64,000 nucleotides of DNA, taken from Epiperipatus broadwayi. Its lineage: Eukaryota; Onychophora; Udeonychophora; Euonychophora; Peripatidae. Under the pieces are notes generated by a model, which worked only from the letters and a program-made list of their open reading frames with translations, ran no database searches and had not been told where the DNA came from. Of the stretch, positions 24,876 through 38,439 are shown in pieces. Position numbers and translations under genes: made by a program. Numbering within the stretch: the first letter of the stretch is position 1; the number at the start of each line of letters is the position of its first letter. The stretch is taken from assembly GCA_028023455.1 (NCBI GenBank), contig JAQFVV010013322.1, positions 62,001-126,000 of the forward strand, written 5' to 3'.

Positions 24876-25784
24876 TTGTTACTTATTAATATATGCATTA
24901 TCTAGCCAGCCATATATGTATGGTTTATTTAAAATATAAGTAATTTAGTTAATATTCCCTGAGTCTCTTGCTCCACCCTTTGCTACTGTTGGCACATGAA
25001 CTAAGAAATTCTGAGTGTAGACTCATATATGTCATTCATAGGGTAGTAAGTCATGAAGTGTTGGTGGAGCTGAGGTGCAATCAGATTTGATGTCTCAGCC
25101 CCTCATCTAGATCAGCCTTGGTATAATTTGCCATGACTCTGAATTTTGTTGTGTGAATGTACAAATTTGACTGTTACAATATATTGTAATGGACTCAGCT
25201 GTCTTCAAGCAAGGGTTAGAATTAACTCTTTTTTTGTTCATCTTATCTTATTGCATTTTATAATTTATAAATAATCTAAGTCAAAAAAACATGTTTTTCT
25301 TTTAAAATTATTTAATTAAACAAAAATATTTACATTAAAGAAATAATCTATAAATAGAGATAATTTTTTAAAATTAAATGCTTTCATTTACCATATATAT
25401 CACAAAATATTCCTGCTATAAATTAATAATTATACTCTATGTATATATTATATTTACTAAGTGTACAGAATTATATATGTAAATAATAATTTATTAAATG
25501 ACTTAAAATTTGAAAATATTGTTTTAAATAAAAAGTGTTTGACACTTTTGCTTTTGATTGGAAATTTTTTTTTAAAAAAAGTGCTTACCAAAATGATATT
25601 GGAAAGGAACTTCACTTAATATGTATGATTTTACTTTAAATCAATTTGAGACATATTTTATATATATTACTAGATATTTCTGCAATAAGTTCATATGTAT
25701 ATTCTTTATGAATATATCACAATTAGTATATTTGCATAATTATATGTATGTGTATAATAAAGCATTAAGTAACTTTAAATATGA
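24876..25784. other. AT-rich DNA, no gene seen
   Basis: No feature seen. A 119-codon open frame that begins at 25621 runs from this unique DNA into the foldback element and is a chance opening. Confidence 0.55.
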
Positions 25785-25792
25785 AAACATCC

Positions 25793-27939
25793 GATGCTTT
25801 TCTCACCTACTGGATGAGCCACCAGGTGATGCTGCAGAACCAACAAGAAGCCTGCAATTGATAAATTTTTTTTTAATATTCGCTAAAAATCACCTAATTT
25901 TAGAAATGGTAACACCCCCCTGCAACACGAGAAATCGGTCAAAATTGCTGAAATTGAAATGTAAAAAAAAAAATCACTAGAAATCGCTAAATTTGAGAAA
26001 TGGTAGACCCCCCCACACATGAGAAATCTGTCAAAATCACCAAAATTGAAATGTATAATTGGAAAAAAAAACTATAATAAAAGCCTACAAAATTAAACAA
26101 AAACATACTAAATGTCAAAGCGATTTAAAAAAGAATCACTCTTCAGTTATTTAACTAACAGATAATAATTCAAACCTCATATTAACCTGTAATAGCATCA
26201 TTAGAGTTTAAATTCAGTTAATATGTTACTGTATTACTAGTTTATATCAAAAATTATTGCAAATACTTGGTTTAAATCGCACATATATAAAATCAACAAA
26301 ACAGAAATAAAATAATCAGAATAGAAAATTGAAATTTAAAACAAAAGTTGATTATAACATATGAGGTGAATAATGTTTAGAAACCCTCCTCCCCTCCCAC
26401 ATAAAGGGTTCAATGAAAAATAAGTAAAGTGCAAATTATGAATGCTATTTTTAAAATCCTATGAAATAAATGAGAAAAAAAAACTATAATAAATGCCTAC
26501 GACATTAAACAAAAACATACTAAATCTCAAAGCGATTTAAAAAATAAAAGTATTTATAAAATGCAAAAACAACAGCATGAAAAATGGCAGGAAATATATT
26601 AAAAAAGAATCACTCTCAGTTATCTAACTACCAGATATAATAATAATTCAAACCTTAATAACAGACTAATACTTATTAAGTAATCAATGTTTCTATTAAT
26701 CTATAATAGTGTCATTAGAGTTTAAATTCAGTTAATATGTTACTCTATTACTAGTTTATATCAAAATTATTGCAAGTACTCGAAGTAAGTCACACATATA
26801 TAAAATCAACAAAATAGAAATAAAATAATGAGAATAGAAAATAGAATTTGAAAGTAATTAAAATAGATTACCAATTTCCCTGGAGAGTGAGTTCATCTTT
26901 CAGCAGGTTGTTGAATTTTTTCATCCTTGCAAAATAGTTTCACTTTCTAAAAAAAATACACTTGTTGATTTTAAAAATGTAGAGATTAATTTCCCTGTGA
27001 TGAAACTTGTAAAATCAATCAGTCACATGACCCGAGTTCAGGCAATTTCTTTATAGTAGAAGTAGTACCAAAAATGTTTATGCTATTTTTTCAGTTTCTA
27101 TTTACATTTCAAAATTGTGCGTAAGTTATTTTAAAACTAACAAACTTTAAGTGAAAGAAAATGTGATCAATACACGGGAACAATATATATATATATATCC
27201 ATATTTTGTCACAAATGAAGAGATCTAGAATGCCCAAGTTTCATTTTACAAGGATAAAAATTTCAAGGACTTCCTGCATGATCAAATCACTATTGAGAGA
27301 AACTGGTAATCTATTTTAATTATTTTGAAATTCTATTTTCTATTCTAATTATTTTATTTTTATTTTGTTGATTTTATATATGTGCGATGTAATAGAGTAA
27401 CATATTAACTGAATTTAAACTCTAATGATACTATTGACATTGATTACTTAATATGTATTAGTCCATTATTATGGTTATTATTTATAACTGCTTTAATTTT
27501 TTAAGTCGCTATGAGTTCGTTATTTACATTTAATGTGTATTATTACTCTCCCCATCATTGAATTTTTTTCAAATGTACTGTATTACCAATTGATATTTAG
27601 TATATTTTTGTTCAATTTCTTAGGCTTTTATTATAGTTTTTTTCCATTTATTTGAAAAAAGAATTAATAATTTGCACTTTACTTATTTTTCATTGAAATC
27701 TTCGTGCAGACGTTCTATTAAGTTTTTGTTTTAAACTTTCAATTTCAGCGATTTTGAGCCATTTTTGTTTTAAATTTCAATTTCAGAGATTTTAGCCATT
27801 TCTGTTTTTTGTGCCCGGGGGGGGGGTAAATTTTCAATTTCAGCAATTTTGAGCCTTTTTTTTTAATTTATCACTTACAGGCTTTTTAGTGGTTCTGCAG
27901 CATCACCTGGTGGCTCGTCCAGTAGGTGAGAAAAGCATC
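25793..27939. mobile_element. 2.15-kb foldback transposon with 8-bp target duplication
   Basis: The left end GATGCTTTTCTCACCTACTG and the reverse complement of the right end are identical for the first 22 bases. They stay nearly so for about 70 bases, through the GCCACCAGGTGATGCTGCAG block. The flanks are perfect AAACATCC repeats (25785-25792 and 27940-27947), an 8-bp target site duplication. Most of the interior also pairs arm to arm: 26080-26340 and 26480-26870 are direct repeats of one another, and 27300-27640 is the inverted version. The 26930 and 27230 blocks pair near the centre. No transposase is visible. An 8-bp duplication fits a non-autonomous hAT (or P-type) element, but the tips do not tell me which. 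Confidence 0.85.
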
Positions 27940-28129
27940 AAACATCCTTTCTGTTAAAAAGAGTTTGATGTTTTCCTGTTTATTTAAAAAATATTATATT
28001 TTTAAATGCTTAACAAAATTATATTGTGAACTAAATTTATTTTATTCTAATTTAAATAAAGCTTACAATTGAACCAAATAAATATTGTGCATTAAATTAA
28101 AATATTTTAAAGTTCTAAAGAAGAACTTT

Positions 28130-28565
28130 TAAATTCAATATCAAAATATTCAAAATTTTCCTGTCCAGTGTTTTATGTTTAGGAAATTAACTCATATACT
28201 TAAAATAGGATAATGCTTTTTCACTTTGATAGTGATATGCAAAAATGTATCAAATTTTAACAAATTATATTGAAATTAAGTCTGTTAAACTTCAATTTTA
28301 ATACATTTTAAAACTGAAACCCAAAAAATCTATACCACCCTTTTGTTGGTTGTGTGTAAAACATATTAACATTCTAAAAATGAATTTTAAATTTGATATC
28401 AAAATATTCAAATTTTTCCCATCCAGTGGTCCATATCTAAAGAATGGGATTACCTCTCTCTAAAATATTATAGTGCCATATTGCTTTGCGCATATATTTT
28501 TAAGTACAAAATTTGAATCAATTCTATTGAATTTAAATCTATTAAATCTTGATCTTAAAATTTTA
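28130..28565. repeat. Two degenerate tandem units of about 258 bp
   Basis: Both units start with an ATATCAAAATATTCAAA block followed by TTCC and TCCAGTG (about 28137 and 28396). Each continues with a similar TCAAATTT or TTGAATCAATT, TATTGAA, AAATCT order. Old duplication, no coding. Confidence 0.55.
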
Positions 28566-29748
28566 TTCTAACTTAAATAATAAAAATTCTTACAAGTATT
28601 TACAAACAAACAAACATAGAATGTAACTTAAATAAAAGCATTTAACATCAACTATATATGCAAATACATTTTCAGATTAAAAAATCTTTCTAGGAAACAA
28701 TTTTGTAACTAATAATATTTTTATTATTTATTTTTAAATAAAGAGTCTTTTATGATGATTTGTTTAGAGAATTTTTTTAATATAATTCACAATAAGAATA
28801 AATACCTTTATATGTTTGCAGCCATACATATAAATATAATTACATAGTTGATTAGCTAGCTAATTTTTTCAGATATTTCTTCTCTATTTTAAATAATGGT
28901 AAAGCTTCAGGTTATATAAGAATAAGTCACATTAATTTTTGCATTTTATTGTAGTCATCATAAGTAATTTTAAATCACTAATTTTTAATGTCATATTTAG
29001 ATATAGCATCCATCTGGTAAAAATTTAACTTGTATTCTTAGATACATTTTTGACATTTAAATTTACTTTATGGATCTTCCAAGAATTTTGGAAAAATCAA
29101 ACTTCTTTTATTTTTCCATGTAAAATAAGTTGGTATTATAATATGATTCTATATTCATTAGTAAAAAAAACTGGTAGATTTCATGTGATTACAAATAACG
29201 CAGAATCGATTACTTTTACAAGTTAAAGCCCCATGATTTTTTTGTTTATTTTAAACCTTATTTATACTTTGAATCAGGTACTGCTATTATCCTGATTTTA
29301 TAATAAAAATATTACCTTGTATATTAATAAGATTTTCCTGTTAATCTGATTAAATCTATAAATAACAATGAAGACACAATAATTTATTCTCATTAATTAA
29401 TCAAATCAAAAACAAAAGAATTATTTTTATTTAATCTTGTCTAATTATAAAATTAATCCTTAAATAATGTTTTTCTCTCTTTAATACTCATATAGTTTGC
29501 TACTCTCTAAATCTTTTGATGAAAACAATTTATTTTTAGTTCTTTTTCCTTTTTAACAGTAAAATATTATAAAAGAATTCTTTTATTTAATATTTTTTTC
29601 TGAATTAAAAAATATCTTTCACTATAATAATTAACATTTTAATCAATTTAAATCAATCTTAACCCAAAAGAAATAAAAAATTAAAAAAAAAAAACACTTT
29701 TAATTTTATTGTTTAAATATTTAGTGATATATATTATTAGTATTATTT

Positions 29749-29790
<42 letters not shown>

Positions 29791-29801
29791 TATACTATAT
29801 A

Positions 29802-29835
<34 letters not shown>

Positions 29836-31179
29836 GAATGCAATTTGTATGCACTTTATTTTTTCATTTCCTTTAGAATCAGTGACTATGCCAATTATTT
29901 ACATGCATACACACCTGCATAAAGATGTATATTGAAATTATTTTGTTAATGTTCTAACTTACTAACCTATTAACCAACTTAAATGTGCTTTGATTTTATA
30001 TTGACAACAAAAATTATTTTAAACTCCTATTGGTATTCTTGCCTCATTTAAGTGCCATGCTAATGAAACACCATTTTAGTATATACATATAATACAATTA
30101 CAAAAAGTGATAATGGGATAAAAATATGTCATATAAATTATTGATATATATATATATATAAGATAAATAAAAAACAACCTACTACAGAAAAATTGTAAAG
30201 GAGAAGTTAATATTCACCAAACTCACTATTTACTGAGCAGAAATGTCATATAAAGATTTTTTTACCTTATTTTACTTGTTAGTTATGAATATCTAAATAC
30301 CTGTTTAATGACTAACATTGGATAATTATCTGGAATGTATTAGACTGGATACCTATAAAAAAATTCCATCTGTTAAAAAATTTTCATGTTTACTCAGATC
30401 AGATTTGAACTCAGGTTATTGGCATTGCAAGTGAATGAGTTATCATTCTACTATAATGCTTTTTATGTGAATATATATAAAGAGAAGATGCAATGATTTT
30501 GACATTAAACTAAAATGTATCTTTTTAAATTATTTATTCATTAATTGATTAAATTTAATCTCAAACGCTAAGAATTTTAAATTCTAAATTGAAATAAAAT
30601 TTTAATGCAACTAAATGTATGTTTAGATTAAACTAATGCTTATCTATAAAATTGAAAATTCATCAAAATAAGTAAAACTTTAATGTTGCATATTCTAGAT
30701 TAGATTATGAAAACGTTAAAAATATTTAAAATTACATTTTAGTATTAAATTTACTTACCATAAAATAAATTTATAAATGGTTGTACTCTTTATTTTTTGT
30801 ATTAAAAGAAAAATAAAGTATTTAGTTTTTTATTTCCTACTCGTATGGACCCTGAAACATTACTCAATTAAAAAACGTTTTATAATTTATTTTGTATGAA
30901 TATAATAAACATATTTTATAACATATTTAATCTTAGTTAATTTAATAATTTGATATTCCCAAGATTTTTATTTCATTTTGGAGCTAATAGGTGCAAATAT
31001 TACTTTAGAAGTCAATGTGTTAAGCCATATAAGTTTATGGATTACATATTAATAATCTTACAGCTTCTTGTTTATAACTATTCTCACACTATATATTAAA
31101 AAGTTATATATTAAATATGAAAATAATACTGAAATTATATATTTGTTAATACTATTGACCAATCACATATGTGGATTTT
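28566..31179. other. AT-rich DNA with simple repeats and one tRNA-like fragment
   Basis: No gene. It holds a compound (AT)n tract at about 29750-29833 and a shorter one at 30144-30161. Near 30395-30470 the minus strand has a tRNA-like segment with a CTGAGTTCAAATCTGATC B-box, probably a SINE head fragment. Confidence 0.5.
29750..29833. repeat. Compound (AT)n microsatellite
   Basis: Two (AT)n runs (about 29751-29784 and 29806-29833) separated by a short GAAATATATACT-type interruption. Confidence 0.9.
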
Positions 31180-31262
31180 AAAACAGGCAAAGCTCATTAT
31201 ACGTATTGCCTGTTTTAATAAGTTAAAAGCAAGCATAAGAAATGGTGATCATGTGATATATG
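31180..31262 (+). repeat. Rep-A short derivative
   Basis: Consists of the AAAACAGGCAAAGCTC end, its inverted partner TTGCCTGTTTTAATAA, and the terminal AAATGGTGATCATGTGAT motif, with the whole middle deleted. It lies immediately before the (ATT)n tract. Confidence 0.65.
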
Positions 31263-31275
31263 GATTTTGTTTGAC

Positions 31276-31394
<119 letters not shown>

Positions 31395-34300
31395 CAGTAT
31401 ATGTGGAGTAACTTATAACAAGTTAAAACACTGGTTCCAATTTTTATTCTTGAAGCCATGTTCCATATTATCTAATTTATAGGCATTTACCTTTCATGAG
31501 CAGATCTCCCTCTCTATTCCAATATTATCTATTATAATATTAGATAATCAATGAATTGTAAATTTTAGTGTTGTGTTTACATACTTTTGATTGGTTTGTG
31601 GTCTAGGACATTCATTAGTAAGGTGTTTGGATTTAAAACAGAAATTAATGTACTATCAATTTAATATCTTGCAATCTAAAAAACCTAAGATTATAAATCT
31701 AAACCAGTATGTATATAAAGTTGTGTAATCTGACTCTAGGGCAATATTTAATTTAGTGACGTCATCATTATGCTAACTGTAATTTCAGCTTTAAATCCAA
31801 ACTCATCATTAATAAAAATCCTTTAACAAGAAACTATCTGAAAAAATGAATCTAGTAGCACTACCATCTAATATCTATTCATTCCTCAGACTGGTTTTAA
31901 AAGCATATATTAAGAGTAGACAATTAAAGTCTTATGTTTCGTTAGTCATAACTTTTATTTTTTATGGACATCCTAATATTTATAAAATTACTGTGTTCAT
32001 ATGCAGAAAGAGAAACAAAGTAGTTTCCTCTCTCCCAAGATCAAACAAAAAAAATCCACAAATTGTAACAATAAAAGTGATTGAATTATGTAACTTTTTA
32101 TCTTCATAAATGGCATGCTTTGACTTAAAATTTTATTATGGGTTGGCTGAATTGACCATCAGTGGAGTAACAATAAAACCCATGTTTTATCTATTGCCAT
32201 AATGAACATGAGATCTTGTTTTGGATTCATCGTTTTTCTGATATAGAAAAACATATCCATCACTGTTGTGAACAATGACCAACACGTTTGCCTTTTGTTT
32301 TTAATCACTGAGAGAAGTATGAATTATAAATTTACAGTGAAACAAATTTAAACATATATATTTTTGAAAAGTGTACTTAATTTAATTAACTTGTTAGTTT
32401 CATAATTGTTTTGCTTTTAAACCAAAATCATTCAATTTTAAATGTTGGGATTAATTAATTTATTAATTTTTAATACAATATATGATTTTTTAATAAAAAT
32501 TATGCTAAAAACTATATTAATATTATTCGAATATTTTTTCGTTCCCAAGAATTAAAAATAATTAACATCGATGTATATATATATATAGGTTCATCTTTTT
32601 CAGAAAGGATATAAAAAATATTTATTTATTTTTAGAAAAAAAATGCAAAAATACATCAATTAGCAATTGACTATGAAAGACATGTCTTGGATATATAAGG
32701 AGATCTGATTTCTGCAACATCAATTCTAAATGGATGTCCTGAATCATTTTATCATAGTACTTCATTACAATATGATATAATTCTTCCATTGGAGTTTTTC
32801 CTATAATATCAACTTATGTTTTTAATAAGAACTATGATTTCAAAAATGTTTTTTTTTCTAGGGGAAATGACCCATTATATTTGCTTTATTAGAGAAATAT
32901 TCATTGCAGTAAGCTACGAAAAAGTAGATATTGCAAATATTACATTCTATTTGTATCAAAAACACATTGGGGTTGTTAAAGAATATTTATAAAAACATTG
33001 TTTATAAAATATAAAGATTTCAACTAGGATGCCAGTCAGAGTCTGCCCTATAAAAAACATGACCTGCTGCAATGTTTTTATTCAAAGAGGATGGTGTTTT
33101 TTCATAGGAGAAAATCACTTAAATATTTTTAAAAATATTATTATTTAAAGATATAGATATATTGCTTTACAATTAATATAAATCTAGTCAACAACGATTT
33201 TCTAATTAAAAATTTATTTTGAATCAGAATTAATTTGCTAAAAAATACATTAAAAAAATAAAATATTATTTTTTTTGTATTTTACTCAAATATTGTTTCA
33301 ATAAAATTTTACAAATTGATACTTATAATGTATAAATAATTACTTATATTTTATTATTTATATTATGGGTTTATACAATTTTATTGAATCAATATTTAAA
33401 AAAACAAAAAGTATTTGTAATGCAAAAAAAATATATTTTATTTTCTTGAATGTTTTATTGCATAACTGTTAATAACATTGCCATAATTTAATTTTTCAGA
33501 GAATTCTGATTGAATAGGGAAAATTGCTAATGAATAACATTCTTGACATTGGTGATTTCACATTAGCATGATTAGTATGTTGTGAATCATTTCAGATCAT
33601 TTAGTCTGGACATATATTAAAACAATGGACAAAATTCACTTTATAATTTTACATCTAAGTCAAAAACTAAGCTTATATAATAACAGAACATAGAGTCAGA
33701 TTAATACCATTCTATCTTTTCATGGGTTTTGTTATCTTCTTTCTCATTGGGAGGGTGTTGTTTCTGTTGCAATTATAGATATACACATTATAAGTGGCTG
33801 AAAAATCTGCACTATGACACAATCAGTGTTTTTGCACCTATATTATTTTACAAGTGATAGTCATTGTTAGAGTCTAAAAATTACAGAAATTTTGGCAAAA
33901 CTAAAGAGAAAAGATAGTTATATTTAGAAAATGGTGATTTTTCCACAAAATACATAGAAGCTTGATAAACGAAGAGCTTTATGCCATCTCACATTTTACA
34001 TAGCCTTTAGTAGGCTTTGGTGCCAGAAATCACATATAATCTCATAATTATTTACATAATACAAAATAAATTTTTGATAGAAAGACTATTTTTGGAGTAA
34101 TATAAATTATCCCTTGTTTTGTAAGAAGGTATATATAGGTCAAAATAGTTTGAGCTTAAATATAAGAATAAAGATGCATAAAAGTAGGATCTTAGTTCTG
34201 CTTTATATATCCATGAAAAAATACAGGTCACACTATTAATTTTTATGAAGCTAAGATTTGTCTTCTTTGAAAGAAATAAAAGAAAAAAAATTAAAAAACT

Positions 34301-34531
34301 TTTATCATTAAAAATATATGACTCTAAAGCAATTAACTTATTTAAAAGTTCTTTTCATATTAAGAGGATGTGGGATGTTAAAGGAATTGTGGTTAATATT
34401 TAGTATAAATTTGTTATGTTGTAATTCTCTACATTTGAGAAGTCTACTTGAAGCAGTGAAACTATTGGTTGTATTTTAGAATTTAATTCCTTTGGCTTAT
34501 CTGATTGAGTTGTGAATTTTAAGTAATTTTG

Positions 34532-34533
<2 letters not shown>
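31395..34533. other. AT-rich DNA, no gene seen
   Basis: Unique-looking AT-rich DNA. No motif, RNA gene or repeat relationship with the rest of the window was found. The 87-codon frame at 31846-32109 has no recognisable feature. Confidence 0.55.

Positions 34534-34596
<63 letters not shown>
34534..34596. repeat. (AT)n microsatellite, about 31 units
   Basis: Uninterrupted alternating AT run. A second short one sits at 34951-34968, directly at the edge of the next LTR-family copy. Confidence 0.95.
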
Positions 34597-34601
<5 letters not shown>

Positions 34602-34973
34602 CAGATGTCACATGACCTAATTTAATGCTTGAATATCTTAACACCTCACTGAGAAATCCAGTAGCTGAAACTGGTCTGGGTTAAAGATATTCTGCAAAGC
34701 TTGTTAAGAGCTTATTTTCGAGCTCCTTATATAGTTTTATAATTCTTATCCCTTCACTGATGAGAGAAAATCAGCTTGAAATCAGCTGATTTGAGGGTAA
34801 AGCAAAATGAAAGAGACAGTGAATATTGACTCTGACATTTATGTAAACAGAATACACTTATTTGGAGGTCTTGGTAAAGCTCCATCTATTGATCATTAAT
34901 ACAAGTGATAGCAGGTTTTTACGTATATAAAACTTATTTTTCTTTTTCATATATATATATATATATACGTTGT

Positions 34974-37600
34974 AACTAAAATAATTGAACATCAATCTTA
35001 TTGTAACTAAAATATTTAAACAAGTTGTCCTTAAAATCATTGTAACTAAAACACATTGGAGCCAAAATATTAATTATCAATCAAAAGGGCATTGTAACTT
35101 CAACAAACTACTAAGACATTATAACTTATGAAATAATATCAAGTGGGTGAGTACCTTGCTAACCCCATAAAAATATTTCCTCAATAAATCCAACAGTAAA
35201 TTTTACCCACTTTTATCTCTTGGTTTTATATTAAGTGAATATCTAAGTAAATAATAAGTGAATATGGAGTGAATATGGTCTTTTGGGGTGCCACTAGGTT
35301 ATCTGAATCTAGACACAGTTATATTCTATAACCTTTTCAAATGTACTGAGTTTGAACCCCTTTGGTACCTTATTTCTAACAAAATGTAGGATTTTTGATT
35401 TTAGACCCATATCACCATGTGCACTAACATTAAGGTAAACACAAAACATCCTCAAGCTATAGTGGTGTATATAAAATTTATCAGACAGAAATTATCTTCT
35501 AGATTTTAATATGATAAATGCATATTAATACTTTCATAAGTTTCATTAGCTCATGTTACACTATTAATTTAGGGTGGCAATTCACTCATCCTTGAATGAA
35601 GTAGATAATGGAATGGTGGTTATTATAATGACTCACAAATGACAACCAAATACCATGAGATAATTATTTATTTATGGCCTTTAAACATTTATCTAGTTCA
35701 TTAATTGAAAAATGTGATGATGATTATGATGATGCTGGTACTTCCATCCACAGCTTTATAACTAAGCCTAACATGAAATTTAGTTTTTTAAAAATTCATA
35801 ACTATTTGGCTAATTTTAATATATCTAATTGGAACTTAAACAGTTAATATTCACCAGTGATGATGAATGATCACAACTAATAAAGAATACTCTTAATGAA
35901 AATATACACCTTGTTTAATAAAACAAATTAACATTTATTACTGCATTAATAACATATACATACAATTTAAAGAAAGAAATTAAAATTTATATGACTAATA
36001 ATTATAAGTTATATATTGAAATCCTAAGATTGATATTAAATTCTTCTCCCTTTCCCATTAATGACAATATATCATGTTTATCATAGTATAATGTATATCA
36101 ATTTGGATAATAAATTGCTAAAATTTTCTATCCACAAGAAAAATATTTTATAAAAAAAAATAAACACTCTTTGTGCACACATACTTTTATATCCTTATAC
36201 ATCTTAAAGTTAACATATAAAGTAGAATGATTAATTAGGAAAAGTGTTAATTAAATCGAGAAGAAAAAGATTTCCAGAAATAACTTTTGAATTACTTATC
36301 TCCCCCTCTAAGCTATTGAGATTGCTACTCATTACCTAAAAAAAAAACAATCTAATATTGTTAATGCTGCATGTCTATAATTCTCACATTCATTCACAAG
36401 TATATACATGTGGTAAGTATTATTATATTATCATGTATGTGGGTGTTGATCCCCATTAGGAATAAAACATAAAAAAAAAACAAATAATAATACAAAAAAA
36501 AATCTTTTACATATTAACAACATTTCATAAATTTAGATTAATATACAATAATACCTTTTAGAAAACAAAATTCATCAATAAGTGGATATAATAATTTTAG
36601 CATACATAAAGTCATTAATCAAGCTTATAGCTATTATTACTGAAGAAATTTTTGGTTTAACTTGATTTTGGTTCTCAAAGTTCAGACATAAAAAAAGATA
36701 AAACTTTATTGCTAAAAATTTTTCTAATAGTCCCTGACATCATAAAATAAAAATATATAATGAAAATTCATATTAGTAGTCCCTTTTATTTTGTTGAGGC
36801 TTCCAAGAGTTCAAACTCAGCTTGGTAAAGGTCTATACATTTTGCAGAAAACCCATACCAATCTGTACCATGGGTATATGACCAATTTCCACAGTTCACT
36901 GGAACAGTCTTTCTTTGCTTGACTTGAGGCTTGTAATTCTTTTATGGTGATGATGATGATGAAGTTATTTGCTTCAGTGGGAACCATTTGGCACTGGAAC
37001 TGTTTCTTTTTTTCCTGTTTGGCATAGTTCTTCTAAAAGATGGAGGATATTTGTTGTTCTCATATTTATAATTTTGCTGGGGTTTAAACTCAGTCACTGG
37101 GATAACTGAACTAGCATGGTTTAATACTGATCAGTAGATTATTTATTTTCATTCAGCTTTCAAATGCAGGTAAATGTTTTCTTCTATTTAAAACATGGAT
37201 GAGCAGTCAGCCACTTCAATCTTAGTTCTCCCAATCAATCATAAGGTGTAGAATACTTTTAGTTCAGACAATTTTTTTCTTTGGATGATGTGTTGGCTGA
37301 TGGCTGGTAGCCAAATGAAATATATATAGATTTTAAACTGCCATTTAGCTATATTATATAAATCTTCAAAAAAAAATGTATATAAAAAAATAATTTCAAA
37401 TTGATTATCTTGCAGAATTTAAAGGTTGTCTCTTCCCCAGTTTCAATATTTAAAATCTAATCCAATTGACTTTTCAGGCCTTTTTATATTTTTATTTTTA
37501 GTCAACTCATCTACTTAGACTGATCATGTTTTTTTCTTTAACTGCTGGTAAAAAAAATAATAAATTCACAATAATATGATTTCTAAAAAAATTATTCTGT
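34974..37600 (-). repeat. Old copy of LTR family 3 plus 3' untranslated part
   Basis: This region aligns by eye with the LTR family at 58323-58845 and 62651-64000. Shared blocks include GCCACTAGGTTATCTGAATC (35291-35310), the ATGATGAATGATCACA block near 35858, and TTCTTCTCCCTTTCCC (36041-36056). A TCTCCCCCTCT tract at about 36299 corresponds, on the minus strand, to the purine tract before the 3' LTR. Similarity to 58850-59480 continues to about 37540, so the copy includes sequence downstream of pol. The left edge starts TTGTAACTAAA beside an (AT)n tract. No open frame survives. The right edge is uncertain. Confidence 0.65.
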
Positions 37601-38419
37601 TTTAAAGGAACATTATCTTAATGATTTTTTTCCTCACCCTGATGACAAATTTCACACTACTATAAAATTTTATCTTTTCTCTTTGATCTCTCTGATGTGA
37701 AGATTTTCAGCTGGACTTCTCACTTTCTGAGCTTTAAGAAATACAGATATAAATAAGAAGTCCTTACAGCAACAAAACCTTTGAGTAAAAAAAATAATTT
37801 AACAGAATTGTCTCTTCCACAGTTCAGACAACATTTTTTTTTCTTTTCCCAATATGTGTAACTGTAGATTTATTTATGCAATACAACCACACACCCTCTG
37901 TCATTCAAATCATTTTTAAAAACTGGTCTATTAAAATAATCTGAATGCTTCTTAGAAACTATACTTATAATATTTTAATTTAAATCCTTAAAACATTTAA
38001 ACCCAAGTTATAACCATGGAAAACAAAATAGAAATAGAGAAAAAAATAGCAGAATCTAGCAAGTGTATATTAATTTTGAAGAAAGTTAATATTTGAAATA
38101 TGAAAATGACAAACTAAATGGGTTGTCCACAGACAACTGCCTATATGTGTTATAATCTTACTTTTAAAAAGAACTATTAAATAATTAAAAGGTATGTACT
38201 ATTCTTTTTGAGTTTTGTTAACACACAAACAACTAAAGAACATAACTGTTTTCTCCAATCTCTTTCTGTCTTAGGCTTTTGAGACTTGATCCTGTAGGTT
38301 TAAACTTGGGTGCCTTACAGCTTCTTTTCCTATATAAAAATGTGATGATGATTTTTGTTCCATATTTCCTGTCACGCACATGAGTAAAAATTTAGCCACT
38401 GGCTAAATTGAAATGGGCA
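37601..38419. other. AT-rich DNA, no gene seen
   Basis: No feature seen apart from the (AT)n run at 38421-38439 into which the next element inserted. Confidence 0.5.
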
Positions 38420-38439
38420 CAATATATATATATATATAT

